The notes beneath the pieces are model-generated. The model was not told the DNA's origin. It saw only the letters and a program-made list of their open reading frames with translations, and searched no databases. Positions 14,101 through 22,002 of a DNA stretch of 32,885 nucleotides are shown here, piece after piece. The stretch's first letter is position 1, and every line of letters begins with the position of its first letter. Origin of the DNA: Pseudomonadota bacterium (GTDB lineage Bacteria; Pseudomonadota; Alphaproteobacteria; Kiloniellales; J153); assembly GCA_022572685.1 (NCBI GenBank), contig JACZVL010000011.1, positions 1-32,885 of the forward strand. The letters are read 5' to 3'. Both the position numbers and the translations under genes were made by a program.

Positions 14101-14703
14101 TTCGAGCTCGTCGCCGAAGAAGTCGAGGCGCAGCGGCAGCTCCTCGCCCGGCGGGAAGACGTCGACGATGCTGCCGCGCAGGGCGTACTCGCCGGGCTCG
14201 CCCACGGTTTCGGCGCGCAGGTAACCGTTGCGCGCGAAGTAGCCGGTCAGCGCCTCCTGCGCGAGCCGCGCGCCCGGGGCCGCCGCCAGCACCCGCCCCG
14301 CCAGCGCCGAGGCCGGCGGCACCCGTTGCAGCAGCGCGTTGACCGTGGTGATGACCACGCGCGGGGCCTGGCGCGCGCCGTCCTCCGCCAAGCGGCCCCC
14401 GTCTTCCGCCAAGCGGCTAAGCGTGTCGATGCGCCGGGCCAGGATGTCGCGGTGCGGGCCGACCCGGTCGTAGGGCAGGCAGTCCCAGGCCGGGAACGTC
14501 AGCACCTCGGTCTCCGGCGCGAAGAAGCCCAGCGCCGCCTCGAGCCGCGCCATGCGCGCGTCGTCGCGGGCGACGTGGAGCAGCGGGGCCGGCGCCCGCG
14601 CGACCGCGAGGCCGGCCAGCAGCAGGGCGTCCAGGCCCTCGGGCGCGTTGGCGATCAGCGTCCGGCCGGGGCGCTCCAGGCGTTCGGCGAGCGTTTCGGT
14701 CAT
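11176..14703 (-). CDS. mfd: transcription-repair coupling factor Mfd
   Basis: A full-length 1175-residue Mfd. It displaces RNA polymerase stalled at DNA lesions and recruits UvrA to start nucleotide excision repair. The UvrB-like N-terminal module is present (FPAWDCLPYDR, about 70-80). The RNA-polymerase-interacting domain follows (GDYVVHLEHGIGRYDGL, about 505-521). The RecG-like translocase has Walker A GDVGFGKTE (652-660), DEEQHFGV (753-760), [15 protein letters not shown] (779-) and GRIGRAKLRGYAYL, then the C-terminal TRCF domain ending in RRLLDELVKVAG. A short RLAEDG repeat near residue 100 comes from a DNA duplication. It overlaps sdhE by four bases, and a degraded copy of its 3' end lies at 10636-10690. 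Confidence 0.98.
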   Translation of the reverse strand: MTETLAERLERPGRTLIANAPEGLDALLLAGLAVARAPAPLLHVARDDARMARLEAALGFFAPETEVLTFPAWDCLPYDRVGPHRDILARRIDTLSRLAEDGGRLAEDGARQAPRVVITTVNALLQRVPPASALAGRVLAAAPGARLAQEALTGYFARNGYLRAETVGEPGEYALRGSIVDVFPPGEELPLRLDFFGDELESIRRFDPLTQRSSGTTDSLLLKPVNEVILEPESIERFRAGYLRAFGAVRGADPLYEAVSAGRLHPGMEHWLPLFHQRLDTLFDYLPAGTGTAVTLDHQAEEARGARLETIADYYRARQDLEGSGAAGGWVYKPLAPEALYLDAADWDAALAGRAVGQISPFDAPEHLERVFDAQGRRGRDFAEARTSTETNLFDAVDAHIAAEQAAGRRVLVVGYSAGTRDRLGALLQEHGLPPLAPLDTWAEAQALPAGTAGLTTLEIERGFGAPGLSIITEQDILGERIARPPRRRRRAEDFLTEVSALHAGDYVVHLEHGIGRYDGLVALDVHGAPHDCLKVLYQGGDRLFVPAENIEVLSRFGSEDAEVELDRLGGAGWQARKARVKRRLKNIADELIKLAAARAMQTADVLESPPGLYDEFAARFPYPETEDQERAIEDTLEDLAAGRPMDRLICGDVGFGKTEVALRAAFVAVMEGKQVAVVVPTTLLCRQHAMTFKERFAGLPVNIGQISRLVGPRESAETKAGLKDGRLDIVIGTHALLGKSIEFRDLGLLVVDEEQHFGVKQKERLKSLRQGVHVLTLSATPIPRTLQLAMSGVKDMSMIATPPIDRLAVRTFVLPYDPVVVREAILREHFRGGQIFYVCPRVADLPELEERLRKLVPEIKLGVAHGQMTPRALEDTMSGFYDRRFDLLLCTNIIESGLDIPNANTLIVHRSDNFGLSQLYQLRGRIGRAKLRGYAYLTLPPGRLLSPAAEKRLGVMQTLDSLGAGFTLASHDLDIRGAGNLLGEEQSGHIREVGIELYQQMLEEAVARAREGGRDVEAPKEAFTPQINIGTAIMIPEHYVADLGVRLGLYRRLSTLVDKAEIEGFAAELIDRFGPLPEEVENLLQVIAIKRLCRAAGVDKVDAGPKGAVISFHKNQFAKPAELVAYIGRQGGRQGGAVKLRPDHKLVYQRQWDDPPARLRGVRRLLDELVKVAG

Positions 14704-14981
14704 GGGCGTCGAGTCAGGGGGCGCAGGGTGAAATCTCTAAGTAACTGCAAGATGTCGGTGTCCAGCTCCGGTGGCGGGGCGTCCTGGCCGATGACCCAGG
14801 CGTAGACCAGCGGCGAAGGGGCCTCGAGCAAGGCTTCGAAGCGGTCGACCTGCCCCGCATCCAGGGCGTCCAGCCGCTCCGCGGCGAAGCGGCCGAGCAA
14901 CAGGTCGAGCTCCTTGGTGCCGCGGTGCTGGCTGCGGTACTTCAGGCGCTTGCGGCGAATCTCGAGGCTTTCGGAGGTCAC
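14700..14981 (-). CDS. sdhE: succinate dehydrogenase flavinylation/assembly factor SdhE
   Basis: A 93-residue protein of normal SdhE/Sdh5 (DUF339) size, promoting covalent attachment of FAD to the SdhA flavoprotein subunit. The signature RGxxE is present as HRGTKELDLLLGRFA (R20, G21, E24), with the preceding RRKRLKYRSQHRG. FAAERLDALDAGQVDRFEALLEAP is also typical. It starts with GTG at 14981 and its end overlaps the mfd start by four bases (ATGA), so the two are co-translated. It is divergent from recG across 85 bp, an arrangement I recall as conserved in alphaproteobacteria. That gap must contain both promoters, but I see none of high quality. Confidence 0.95.
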   Translation of the reverse strand: MTSESLEIRRKRLKYRSQHRGTKELDLLLGRFAAERLDALDAGQVDRFEALLEAPSPLVYAWVIGQDAPPPELDTDILQLLRDFTLRPLTRRP

Positions 14982-15066
14982 GGGCGGATTATCACAGGCT
15001 CTTGGGTTCGGGCTAGGGTATAAAGCGTCAAGCGCCGTCTGTCAGTGGCTGTCCCGGGAAAAAGCC

Positions 15067-17148
15067 TTGCGACCCGAGATTCTGTTTCCCCTCTTCGCTC
15101 CGGTCACCAGCCTGCCCGGCGTCGGGCCGCGCAGCGCGAAATCGATCGAGGCCCTGGCCGGTCCGCAGGTGGTCGACCTCTGCTGGCACCTGCCCAGCGG
15201 CGTGATCGACCGCCGCTACGCGCCCAAGATCGCCGAGGCGGAGCCGGACCGGGTCGCGACCCTGATCCTCCGCGTGGGCCAGCACCTGGCGCCGCGCAAC
15301 CCGCGCCAGCCCTACCGGGTCGCCTGCTTCGACGACAGCGGCGAGATCTCCCTGGTGTTCTTCCACGCCCATGCGGACTACCTGACCAAGGTGCTGCCCG
15401 AGGGCGAGACGCGGGTGGTCAGCGGCAGGCTCGAGCGCTTCGGCGGGCGGCTGCAGATGACCCACCCCGATCACATCGGCCCGCTCGAGGAGCTGGCGCG
15501 GATGAAGCGCGTGGAGCCGGTCTATCCGCTGACCGGGGGGCTGACCCTCAAGCCGCTCGGCAAGGCGATCCGCGCCGCCCTCGAACGCGCGCCGGAGCCG
15601 CCGGAATGGCTCGATGCGGCGCTGGTGACGCGCGAGCGCTGGCCGGCCTGGCGCGCCGCGCTCGGCGCCGCCCACGCGCCCGAGGGACCGGAGGCGCTGT
15701 CGCCCCTGACCCCGGCGCGCCGGCGCCTGGCCTATGACGAGCTGCTGGCCAACCAGCTGGCGCTGGCCCTGATGCGCCACCACCAGCGCAGCCAGCACGG
15801 CCGGGCGCTGCGCGGCGACGGCCGGCTCTGCGACAAGGTGATCGCCGCCCTGCCTTTCGAGCTGACCGCCTCCCAGCGCCAGACCTGGTCCGAGATCGCC
15901 GCCGACATGGCCAGCGAGGCGCGCATGCTGCGCCTGCTCCAGGGCGACGTCGGCAGCGGCAAGACCGTGGTCGCCCTGCTCGCCATGCTGGGCGCCGTCG
16001 AGGCCGGCGCCCAGGCCGCGATCATGGCGCCGACCGAGATCCTGGCGCGCCAGCATTTCCATACCCTGGCGCCGCTGGCCCAGGCGGCGGGCGTCGGCAT
16101 CGAGCTGCTGACCGGGCGCGACAAGGGCAAGGCGCGGGAGGCGGCGTTGCAACGCCTGGGATGCGGCGAATCGGCGCTGGCGGTCGGCACCCATGCCCTG
16201 TTCCAGCAGGAGGTCGAATTCCACGATCTCGCGCTCGTGGTCATCGACGAGCAGCACCGCTTCGGGGTGCACCAGCGCCTGACGCTGGCCTCCAAGGGCC
16301 GGGCGGTGGATGTCCTGGTGATGACCGCGACCCCGATCCCGCGCACCCTGGTGCTGACCTCCTACGGCGACATGGAGGTGTCGCGCCTGACCGAGAAGCC
16401 GGCCGGGCGCCAGCCGATCGACACCCGGGTCATGCCGCTCGAGCGCCTGCATGACGTGATCGAGGGCGTCGCCCGCGCGCTCGACGGCGGGGCAAAGGCC
16501 TATTGGGTCTGTCCGCTGGTCGAGGAATCCGAGGTCAGCGACCTGGCCGCGGCCGAGGCGCGCGCCGAGGAACTCAAGCAGCGCTTCGGCGCCCGGGTCG
16601 GGCTGGTGCACGGGCGCATGAAGGGCAAGGACAAGGACGCGGTCATGAAGGCCTTCGCCGAGGGCCCGCTCGCGCTCCTGGTCGCGACCACGGTGATCGA
16701 GGTCGGAGTCGACGTGCCAGCCGCCAGCATCATGGTGATCGAGCACGCCGAGCGTTTCGGGCTGGCGCAGCTACACCAGTTGCGCGGGCGCATCGGCCGC
16801 GGCGCGGCGCGCTCGACCTGCCTGCTGCTCTACCAGAGCCCCTTGGGCGAGACCGCGCGGGCGCGCATCCAAATCCTGCGCGAGACCGACGATGGCTTCC
16901 GCATCGCCGAGGAGGACCTGCGGCTGCGGGGCGCCGGCGAGCTCCTGGGCACGCGCCAGAGCGGCTTTCCCGAGTTCCGCCTGGCCGACCTCGCGGTTCA
17001 CGGCGAGCTCCTGGCGCTGGCGCGCGACGATGCCCGGCTGATCCTCGGCACCGACCCGGATTTGACCGGCCCGCGCGGGCCTGCGCTGCGCGTGCTGCTC
17101 TACCTGTTCGAACGCGACGCGGCGGTCAAGTACCTGCGTTCGGGATGA
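15067..17148 (+). CDS. recG: ATP-dependent DNA helicase RecG
   Basis: A 693-residue RecG that remodels stalled forks and branched DNA. An N-terminal wedge domain with an OB-fold ([20 protein letters not shown]) precedes helicase motifs: Walker A GDVGSGKT (293-300), [17 protein letters not shown] (394-400), [10 protein letters not shown] and RGRIGRG with a C-terminal [15 protein letters not shown]. The start is taken as the TTG at 15067, giving [20 protein letters not shown], the conserved alphaproteobacterial N-terminus, with GGGAAAA upstream. The ATG used by the track lies antisense inside sdhE and would add 51 unrelated residues. It is divergent from sdhE-mfd and convergent with the DUF502 gene, whose end is 15 bp away. 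Confidence 0.96.
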   Translation: MRPEILFPLFAPVTSLPGVGPRSAKSIEALAGPQVVDLCWHLPSGVIDRRYAPKIAEAEPDRVATLILRVGQHLAPRNPRQPYRVACFDDSGEISLVFFHAHADYLTKVLPEGETRVVSGRLERFGGRLQMTHPDHIGPLEELARMKRVEPVYPLTGGLTLKPLGKAIRAALERAPEPPEWLDAALVTRERWPAWRAALGAAHAPEGPEALSPLTPARRRLAYDELLANQLALALMRHHQRSQHGRALRGDGRLCDKVIAALPFELTASQRQTWSEIAADMASEARMLRLLQGDVGSGKTVVALLAMLGAVEAGAQAAIMAPTEILARQHFHTLAPLAQAAGVGIELLTGRDKGKAREAALQRLGCGESALAVGTHALFQQEVEFHDLALVVIDEQHRFGVHQRLTLASKGRAVDVLVMTATPIPRTLVLTSYGDMEVSRLTEKPAGRQPIDTRVMPLERLHDVIEGVARALDGGAKAYWVCPLVEESEVSDLAAAEARAEELKQRFGARVGLVHGRMKGKDKDAVMKAFAEGPLALLVATTVIEVGVDVPAASIMVIEHAERFGLAQLHQLRGRIGRGAARSTCLLLYQSPLGETARARIQILRETDDGFRIAEEDLRLRGAGELLGTRQSGFPEFRLADLAVHGELLALARDDARLILGTDPDLTGPRGPALRVLLYLFERDAAVKYLRSG

Positions 17149-17163
17149 ATGAAATCGCCGCGC

Positions 17164-18639
17164 TTACGCGCTTTCGGCGATCTTGGGTTCCTCGTCCCCG
17201 TCCCCGCGCCCGTCCGCTGCCTCGGCGCCGGCCGGCGGGGTCACGATGCCGCCGGAGACCACCATCTTGATGCCCTCCTCCACGGTCATGCGCAGCGTTT
17301 GAATCTCGTCGCGGGGCACGAACAGCAGGAAGCCCGAGGTCGGATTCGGCGTGGTCGGAAGGAACACGTTGACCACGCTCTCGGCGGTCTGGTTCTGGAT
17401 GTGGTCCACGGTCTCGCCGGTGACGAAGCCGATCGCCCAGCTCTCCTTGCGCGGATACTGGAACAGGATCACCTGCCGGAATGCCTTGCTCTGTTCCTTG
17501 AGCACGGTCTCCAGCACCTGCTTGACCGCGGCGTAGACGCCCCGAATCACCGGCATGCGGTCGAGCAGGCGCTCGCCCAGGCCGACCAGGTTGCGCCCGA
17601 CCAGCCCGGCGGTCAGGAAGCCGATGGTAACCAGGACGAAAACGGCGACCAGGACGCCCAGGCCCGGCAGGCTGAACGGCAGATAGGTCTCCGGGTTCCA
17701 TTGCGCCGGGATGAAGGGGATGACCCGGTCGTCGATCCAGGACACCAGGGCCCAGCCGATCCAGATGGTGATGCCGATCGGCGCGGTGACCAGGATCCCG
17801 GCGAAGAAATAATTGCGCAGCCGCATCAACGGGCCCAGCGCATCGGCGTGGTGCGACTCTGCGTCCCCTGCTTCCGCCGGTTTGGCCGGTCGGGCCTCGG
17901 TTCGGCGCTGGCGGGCGTTGGCCGCCTCGAGGAACTCGGCGGCCTCCTCGGCGTTGCGCCGGCGCGGCACCAGGATGCCGCCGGAGATCACCAGCTTGAT
18001 GCCCTCCTCCACGGTCATGTCGAGGCGGTGGATGTCACGCTCGGGAATGAACAGCAGGAAGCCGGTGGTCGGGTTGGGGGTCGCCGGAATGAACACGTTG
18101 TAGACCGTCTCGGCGGTAAGCTTCTGGACCTCGCCCACGGTCTGGCCGGTGATGAAGCCGACCGCCCAGATGCCGCGGCTCGGATACTCGATCAGCACGA
18201 CCTCGTTGAAGGCCGTCGACTGCTGGGACAGCACGGTCTCGAAAACCTGCTTGGTCCAGCTGTAGATGCTGCGCGCGATCGGCACCGCGGCGACCAGGCG
18301 CTCGCCCAGGCGCACGATGGCGCGGCCGGCGATTCCGGTGGCGATGAAGCCGGCGAGGGTCAGGAACACCACCGAGACCACCAGGCCCAGGCCGGGCACG
18401 GAGAACGGCAGGTAGGTTTCCGGATTCCAGCGCGGCGGCACCAGCGGCGTGACCTGGTTGTCGATGAAGCCGATCACCTGCCAGGCCAGCCAGAAGGTGA
18501 TGCCGACCGGCGCGGTGACCAGGACGCCGGCGAAGAAATAGTTGCGCAGGCGCGCGACCGCACCGGGACCGGCCGACGGCTTGGGCCGGGCTGGATCGGC
18601 GTCCTCCGGGGCGTCGTTCTGGGCCGTTTTCTGGTTCAC
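17164..18639 (-). CDS. tandem fusion of two DUF502 membrane domains
   Basis: A 491-residue inner-membrane protein made of two complete DUF502 domains, residues about 31-228 and 274-471. Both contain LRNYFFAG(V/I)LVTAP(V/I)GIT, WNPETYLPFS(V/L)PGLG, LGERL, AVGFITGQT/AIGFVTGET, FLP/IPxTPNPT(T/S)GFLLF and MTVEEGIK. Each domain has two transmembrane helices and a soluble beta-rich part. The domains are joined by a charged linker rich in Ala, Arg and Glu (RRRNAEEAAEFLEAANARQRR...). DUF502 proteins are normally single-domain, about 200-240 residues, of unknown function. No stop or RBS separates the halves, so this is a genuine single ORF. The start is GTG 18639 with GGAG very close upstream, so a slightly later start is possible. 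Confidence 0.9.
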   Translation of the reverse strand: MNQKTAQNDAPEDADPARPKPSAGPGAVARLRNYFFAGVLVTAPVGITFWLAWQVIGFIDNQVTPLVPPRWNPETYLPFSVPGLGLVVSVVFLTLAGFIATGIAGRAIVRLGERLVAAVPIARSIYSWTKQVFETVLSQQSTAFNEVVLIEYPSRGIWAVGFITGQTVGEVQKLTAETVYNVFIPATPNPTTGFLLFIPERDIHRLDMTVEEGIKLVISGGILVPRRRNAEEAAEFLEAANARQRRTEARPAKPAEAGDAESHHADALGPLMRLRNYFFAGILVTAPIGITIWIGWALVSWIDDRVIPFIPAQWNPETYLPFSLPGLGVLVAVFVLVTIGFLTAGLVGRNLVGLGERLLDRMPVIRGVYAAVKQVLETVLKEQSKAFRQVILFQYPRKESWAIGFVTGETVDHIQNQTAESVVNVFLPTTPNPTSGFLLFVPRDEIQTLRMTVEEGIKMVVSGGIVTPPAGAEAADGRGDGDEEPKIAESA

Positions 18640-18728
18640 ACTCCGGGATTCCTGAAATTCGGCATGGGCGACCCCACTATAGGGGCCTGCCCCCAGCTTG
18701 CCAGCACTCCCTTAAGGAATTGGAGTCG

Positions 18729-19595
18729 CTAGAGGAATTGCACCAACTCGGCGAGCGTCTCCGCCGGCGCCTCCTCGGCCAGGAAATGGCCGCAGGGCAG
18801 CGCCTTGCCGCGCACGTCCCGGGCCCGCTCGCGCCAGATTTCGAGCACCGGGTAGCTGCGTTCGATCACGCCCCCGGCGCCCCATAGCACGAGCAGGGGG
18901 CAGGCGAGCTTGCGGTCCAGGTCGGCGCGGTCGTGCTCCAGGTCGATTCCGGCGGCGGCCCGGTAGTCCTCGCAGGTGGCGTGGATGGTCGCCGGATCGC
19001 GGAAGCAGCGCTGGTACTCGGCCAGCGCGGCCGCGTCGAAGCTGCCCGCGCTCTGGCTCCACTTGCCGAGCTTCTTTTCCAGGTAGTAGTCCGGGTCGGC
19101 GCCGATCAGGCGCTCGGGCAGGTCGTAGGGCTGGATCAGAAAAAACCAGTGGTAATAGGCGCTGGCGAAGGCCATGTCGGTGCGTTCGTACATGGCCAGC
19201 GTCGGCGCGATGTCGAGCACCGCCAACTTGGTCACCCGCTCCGGGTGGTCGAGGGCCAGGCGGTGGCCGACCCGGGCGCCGCGGTCGTGGCCGACCACGG
19301 CGAATTTCTCGAAGCCGAGCGCGGCCATGACCTCGACCTGGTCCTGGGCCATGGCGCGCTTGGAATAGGCTTCGTGATGGTCGCCGCCGGGCGGTTTGGC
19401 GCTGTCGCCGTAGCCGCGCAGGTCGGTCAGCACCACGGTGAAGCGTTTCGCCAGGGCGGGCGCGATCCTGTGCCACATGACCTGGGTCTGGGGGTAGCCG
19501 TGCAGCATCAGCAGCGGCGGCCCCTGCCCCGCCTTGCGGACGTTAATTTCGGCGCCGGAGGTGGCGATGCGGGTCTGTTCGAAGCCGTCGAGCAC
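18729..19595 (-). CDS. alpha/beta hydrolase of the fluoroacetate (haloacetate) dehalogenase type
   Basis: A 288-residue alpha/beta hydrolase. The nucleophile elbow is VVGHDRGARVGHR with Asp (D104) in place of Ser, as in haloalkane/haloacetate dehalogenases and epoxide hydrolases. Relative to Rhodopseudomonas fluoroacetate dehalogenase, the pattern is kept: nucleophile D104, carboxylate-binding R105 and R108, acid D128, halide-pocket H149-W150 (YYHWFF) and Y211 (EDYRA), base H270 (PCGHFLAEEAP). LHGYPQTQVMWHRIAP provides the oxyanion region. These residues favour a 2-haloacid substrate, but paralogues with other substrates share the fold. It is divergent from the type III PKS gene; no functional link to it is evident. 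Confidence 0.85.
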   Translation of the reverse strand: MLDGFEQTRIATSGAEINVRKAGQGPPLLMLHGYPQTQVMWHRIAPALAKRFTVVLTDLRGYGDSAKPPGGDHHEAYSKRAMAQDQVEVMAALGFEKFAVVGHDRGARVGHRLALDHPERVTKLAVLDIAPTLAMYERTDMAFASAYYHWFFLIQPYDLPERLIGADPDYYLEKKLGKWSQSAGSFDAAALAEYQRCFRDPATIHATCEDYRAAAGIDLEHDRADLDRKLACPLLVLWGAGGVIERSYPVLEIWRERARDVRGKALPCGHFLAEEAPAETLAELVQFL

Positions 19596-19674
19596 GGGAA
19601 ATCGGTTCTCCGTTCCGCGAATTGAAGCTATACTGGTCGGTGCCAGTCTAGTGGAGTTCGTGAGCTCGCGTCAC

Positions 19675-20724
19675 ATGCCGTTTCCGGCCCGCCTGGTATC
19701 GCTCGCCACCGCCGTGCCCCCCTTCGTTCTGCGTCAGGACGAGGTCCGGGCCGAGGCCCAGAATCTGTTTCGCGAGCGCGGCAACCTGATCGCACGTATG
19801 CTGCCGGTCTATGACAACGCGGGCGTCGAGACCCGTTACTCCTGCGTGCCGCTCGATTGGTACCGGTCGACCGGCGGCTGGAAGAACCGCAACGCGCTGT
19901 ATATCGAACACGCGGTGGAGTTGCTCCGCCGCGCCGCGCAGGACTGCCTGACCCGCGCCCAAGTCCCGGCGGAGCGCGTCGACACCATCGTCGCGGTTTC
20001 GAGCTCGGGTATCGCGGTGCCGAGTCTCGATGCCCGAGTGATGGCGGCGCTGCCATTCCGTCACGACGTGCAGCGGCTGCCGATCTTCGGCCTGGGCTGC
20101 GCCGGCGGCGTGCTCGGCCTGGCGCGCGCGGCCGCCATGGCGCGCGCCGCGCCCGGCAGCATGATCTTGCTCCTGGTGGTCGAACTTTGCGGCCTGACCT
20201 TTCGGGACAGCGACGCCGGCAAGAGCAACATCATCGCCACCGCGCTGTTCGGCGACGGCGCGGCGGCGGCGCTGGTCACCTGCGACCGCGACACGCCGGG
20301 CCCGGAGCTGGTCGGTTGGGGCGAGCATACCTGGCCCGACACCCTCGATGTCATGGGCTGGCGCGTCGAGGAGGACGGCTTCGGGGTGCTGTTCTCGCGG
20401 GCCATCCCGGGAATCGTGCGCGAGCGCTACGGTGCGGCGGTCGACGGTTTCCTGGCCCGCCAGGGCTTGGGGCGCGAGGATCTGGACGGCACCCTGTGCC
20501 ACCCGGGCGGGGCCAAGGTGCTGGACGCGCTCGAAGCGGTCTTCGACCTGGCGCCGGGCGCCATGACCGACGCCCGCGCGGTGCTGCGCGACTACGGCAA
20601 CATGTCCGCCGCCACGGTGCTGTTCGTGGTCGAGCGCGCGCTGGCGCGCGGCCTGCGCGGCCGCCACCTGGTGTCGTCGCTGGGGCCCGGATTCACCGCC
20701 GGATTCCTGCTCCTGGAGGCGTGA
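19675..20724 (+). CDS. type III polyketide synthase (chalcone-synthase fold)
   Basis: A 349-residue homodimeric KAS-III-fold synthase of normal type III PKS size. The catalytic triad is visible: C142 in FGLGCAGGVLGLARA, H276 in LCHPGGAKVL and N309 in DYGNMSAATV. GFTAGFLLLEA is a typical C-terminus. Such enzymes extend an acyl-CoA starter with malonyl-CoA to alkylpyrones or alkylresorcinols; product type cannot be read from sequence. The ATG at 19675 is chosen because it gives the conserved N-terminus, but in-frame GTGs at 19651 and 19660 are possible. A TATACT -10-like hexamer at 19629-19634 with a poor -35 lies upstream. The methyltransferase gene follows after 3 bp, as in Bacillus bpsA-bpsB. 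Confidence 0.92.
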   Translation: MPFPARLVSLATAVPPFVLRQDEVRAEAQNLFRERGNLIARMLPVYDNAGVETRYSCVPLDWYRSTGGWKNRNALYIEHAVELLRRAAQDCLTRAQVPAERVDTIVAVSSSGIAVPSLDARVMAALPFRHDVQRLPIFGLGCAGGVLGLARAAAMARAAPGSMILLLVVELCGLTFRDSDAGKSNIIATALFGDGAAAALVTCDRDTPGPELVGWGEHTWPDTLDVMGWRVEEDGFGVLFSRAIPGIVRERYGAAVDGFLARQGLGREDLDGTLCHPGGAKVLDALEAVFDLAPGAMTDARAVLRDYGNMSAATVLFVVERALARGLRGRHLVSSLGPGFTAGFLLLEA

Positions 20725-20727
20725 GCC

Positions 20728-21249
20728 GTGATCGGCCTGCCTCAGATCATCGCGCTCTTGGTGGCGGTGCAGCGCCTGGGTGAGTTGGCCTACGCGCGGC
20801 GCAACACCAGACACCTGGTGGCGGCCGGCGGGGTCGAGCACGGCGCCGGCCACTATCCCCTGATCGTCGCCCTGCACGGCGGCTGGCTGGTGGCGCTGTT
20901 CGCGCTGGTGCCGCCGGACGCGCCGCCGAATTGGGGACTGCTCGGTGGCTACGGCCTGCTCCAGCTCGGCCGGCTCTGGATCATCGTCAGCCTGGGCGCC
21001 CGCTGGACCACCCGGGTGATCGCCCTGCCCGGCGCCCCGCCGGTCCGGCGCGGGCCCTATGGTTTCCTGCGTCATCCGAACTACCTGGTTGTGGCCCTGG
21101 AGATTCCGCTGCTGCCGCTCGCCTTCGGCGCCTGGCAGATGGCGCTCGGCTTCGGACTCGCCAATCTCGCGCTCCTCGCCCACCGCATCCGCGTCGAGGA
21201 CCGCGCGCTGGCAGGGTCCCGCGCTCCCTGGGATCAACTGGACAGGTAG
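20728..21249 (+). CDS. isoprenylcysteine carboxyl methyltransferase-family membrane methyltransferase (BpsB-like)
   Basis: A 173-residue integral membrane methyltransferase. Hydrophobic segments lie at the N-terminus (LPQIIALLVAVQRLGELAY), about 45-60, 70-90 and 115-150. The ICMT-type cofactor-binding signature is GPYGFLRHPNYLVVALEIPLLPL followed by a basic RIRVEDRAL. The gene starts with GTG three bases after the PKS stop and uses GGAGG at the PKS end, so the two are translationally coupled. In Bacillus the equivalent BpsB methylates the alkylpyrones made by BpsA; an analogous O-methylation is the likely role here. Its 3' end overlaps the convergent membrane-protein gene by 16 bp. Confidence 0.88.
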   Translation: MIGLPQIIALLVAVQRLGELAYARRNTRHLVAAGGVEHGAGHYPLIVALHGGWLVALFALVPPDAPPNWGLLGGYGLLQLGRLWIIVSLGARWTTRVIALPGAPPVRRGPYGFLRHPNYLVVALEIPLLPLAFGAWQMALGFGLANLALLAHRIRVEDRALAGSRAPWDQLDR

Positions 21250-21716
21250 TGCCGCGCCATCAGGAGGACGGCGAGCGTGTTGCCGAGCACGATCAGGGCG
21301 ATCATGAAGAACAGCACGATATAGCTGTGCAGCCGGCCTTCGCGGGCGGCCTCGGCGCCGCCCAACTGGACGAAAATGTTGGAGAAGCGGGCGCCGATCT
21401 CCTGCATGCGGTGCAGCTCGGTGTTCTGCCAGACCTGGTAGACGATCAGCAGGTAAATCGCCCCGGCGCCGATCAGGAAGCTGGCGAGCACCAGGCCCTT
21501 GGCCGCGAAGGTGGAGATATCGACCAGCTCCGGCACCGCGACGGTGGCGGCGAACAACAGCAGCGTGCCGCCGACCAGTTTCCACTGCCGCTCCCGGGCG
21601 AAGCGGACCGACATGCCGGAATCCTGATAGAGAACGCGCAACTCGGCGTGGGTGCTCTCGTCGAGCTCGGAGGGCGTGACGCCCGGACCCGATTTGCCTT
21701 CGCTCTCGTCGGCCAT
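21234..21716 (-). CDS. membrane protein with three predicted helices, unknown function
   Basis: A 160-residue protein. A hydrophilic acidic N-terminus (MADESEGKSGPGVTPSELDESTHAELR) precedes three hydrophobic segments at about residues 47-65 (LVGGTLLLFAATVAVPELV), 72-93 (LVLASFLIGAGAIYLLIVYQVW) and 131-153 (YIVLFFMIALIVLGNTLAVLLM). An amphipathic loop lies between helices 2 and 3 (HRMQEIGARFSNIFVQLGG). The ATG at 21716 has GGGGGAG six bases upstream and is preferred to the track start at 21809. I recognise no named family. It overlaps the convergent methyltransferase gene by 16 bp at the 3' end. Confidence 0.72.
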   Translation of the reverse strand: MADESEGKSGPGVTPSELDESTHAELRVLYQDSGMSVRFARERQWKLVGGTLLLFAATVAVPELVDISTFAAKGLVLASFLIGAGAIYLLIVYQVWQNTELHRMQEIGARFSNIFVQLGGAEAAREGRLHSYIVLFFMIALIVLGNTLAVLLMARHYLSS

Positions 21717-21859
21717 GGCCGCTCCCCCTGGTTCGCCCGGCAATGGTTCGGCTCGCGCCGAGTCGCTCAGGTGGGAATCATGCCGTATCGGGACCGGGCG
21801 CACAACCACGCGCCCAAAGGGCCGCCCGGGGGGGCGACCAGGGGGCCCGCCAAGGGGCT

Positions 21860-21946
21860 TGGTGCGGCTGAGAGGACTCGAACCTCCACTCCCTTGCGAG
21901 AACTAGCACCTGAAGCTAGCGCGTCTACCAATTCCGCCACAGCCGC
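21860..21946 (-). tRNA. tRNA-Leu, anticodon CAG
   Basis: An 87-nt class II tRNA with encoded CCA. The 7-bp acceptor stem pairs GCGGCTG with CAGCCGC. The D-arm is GGCGGAATTGGTAGACGC, and the anticodon arm is GCTAGC-TT-CAG-GT-GCTAG, giving CAG. A long variable arm (TTCTCGCAAGGGAG) is typical of Leu, and the T-arm is GAGGTTCGAGTCCTC. It decodes CUG, the commonest Leu codon in this GC-rich genome. Confidence 0.96.
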
Positions 21947-21970
21947 GTGGCACCAAGTCCGGGGCCCCCG

Positions 21971-21999
21971 ATATATCGGGCCGGTCCGTCGGTCCGCAA
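21971..21999 (-). promoter_or_regulatory. possible promoter of tRNA-Leu(CAG)
   Basis: On the minus strand TTGCGG (21994-21999) is followed after 17 bases by ATATAT (21971-21976), within the palindrome CCCGATATATCGGG. Initiation would fall about 15-20 bases upstream of the mature tRNA 5' end. The inverted-repeat element begins four bases further upstream at 22003, so its insertion spared this promoter or helped define it. Confidence 0.35.
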
Positions 22000-22002
22000 G
22001 GG

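Noticed and set aside
11269-14805. 1178-aa plus-strand ORF antisense to mfd
   Set aside because: Mfd has every family motif on the minus strand. The antisense translation is A/R/G/Q/D-rich with no domain, a usual high-GC shadow.
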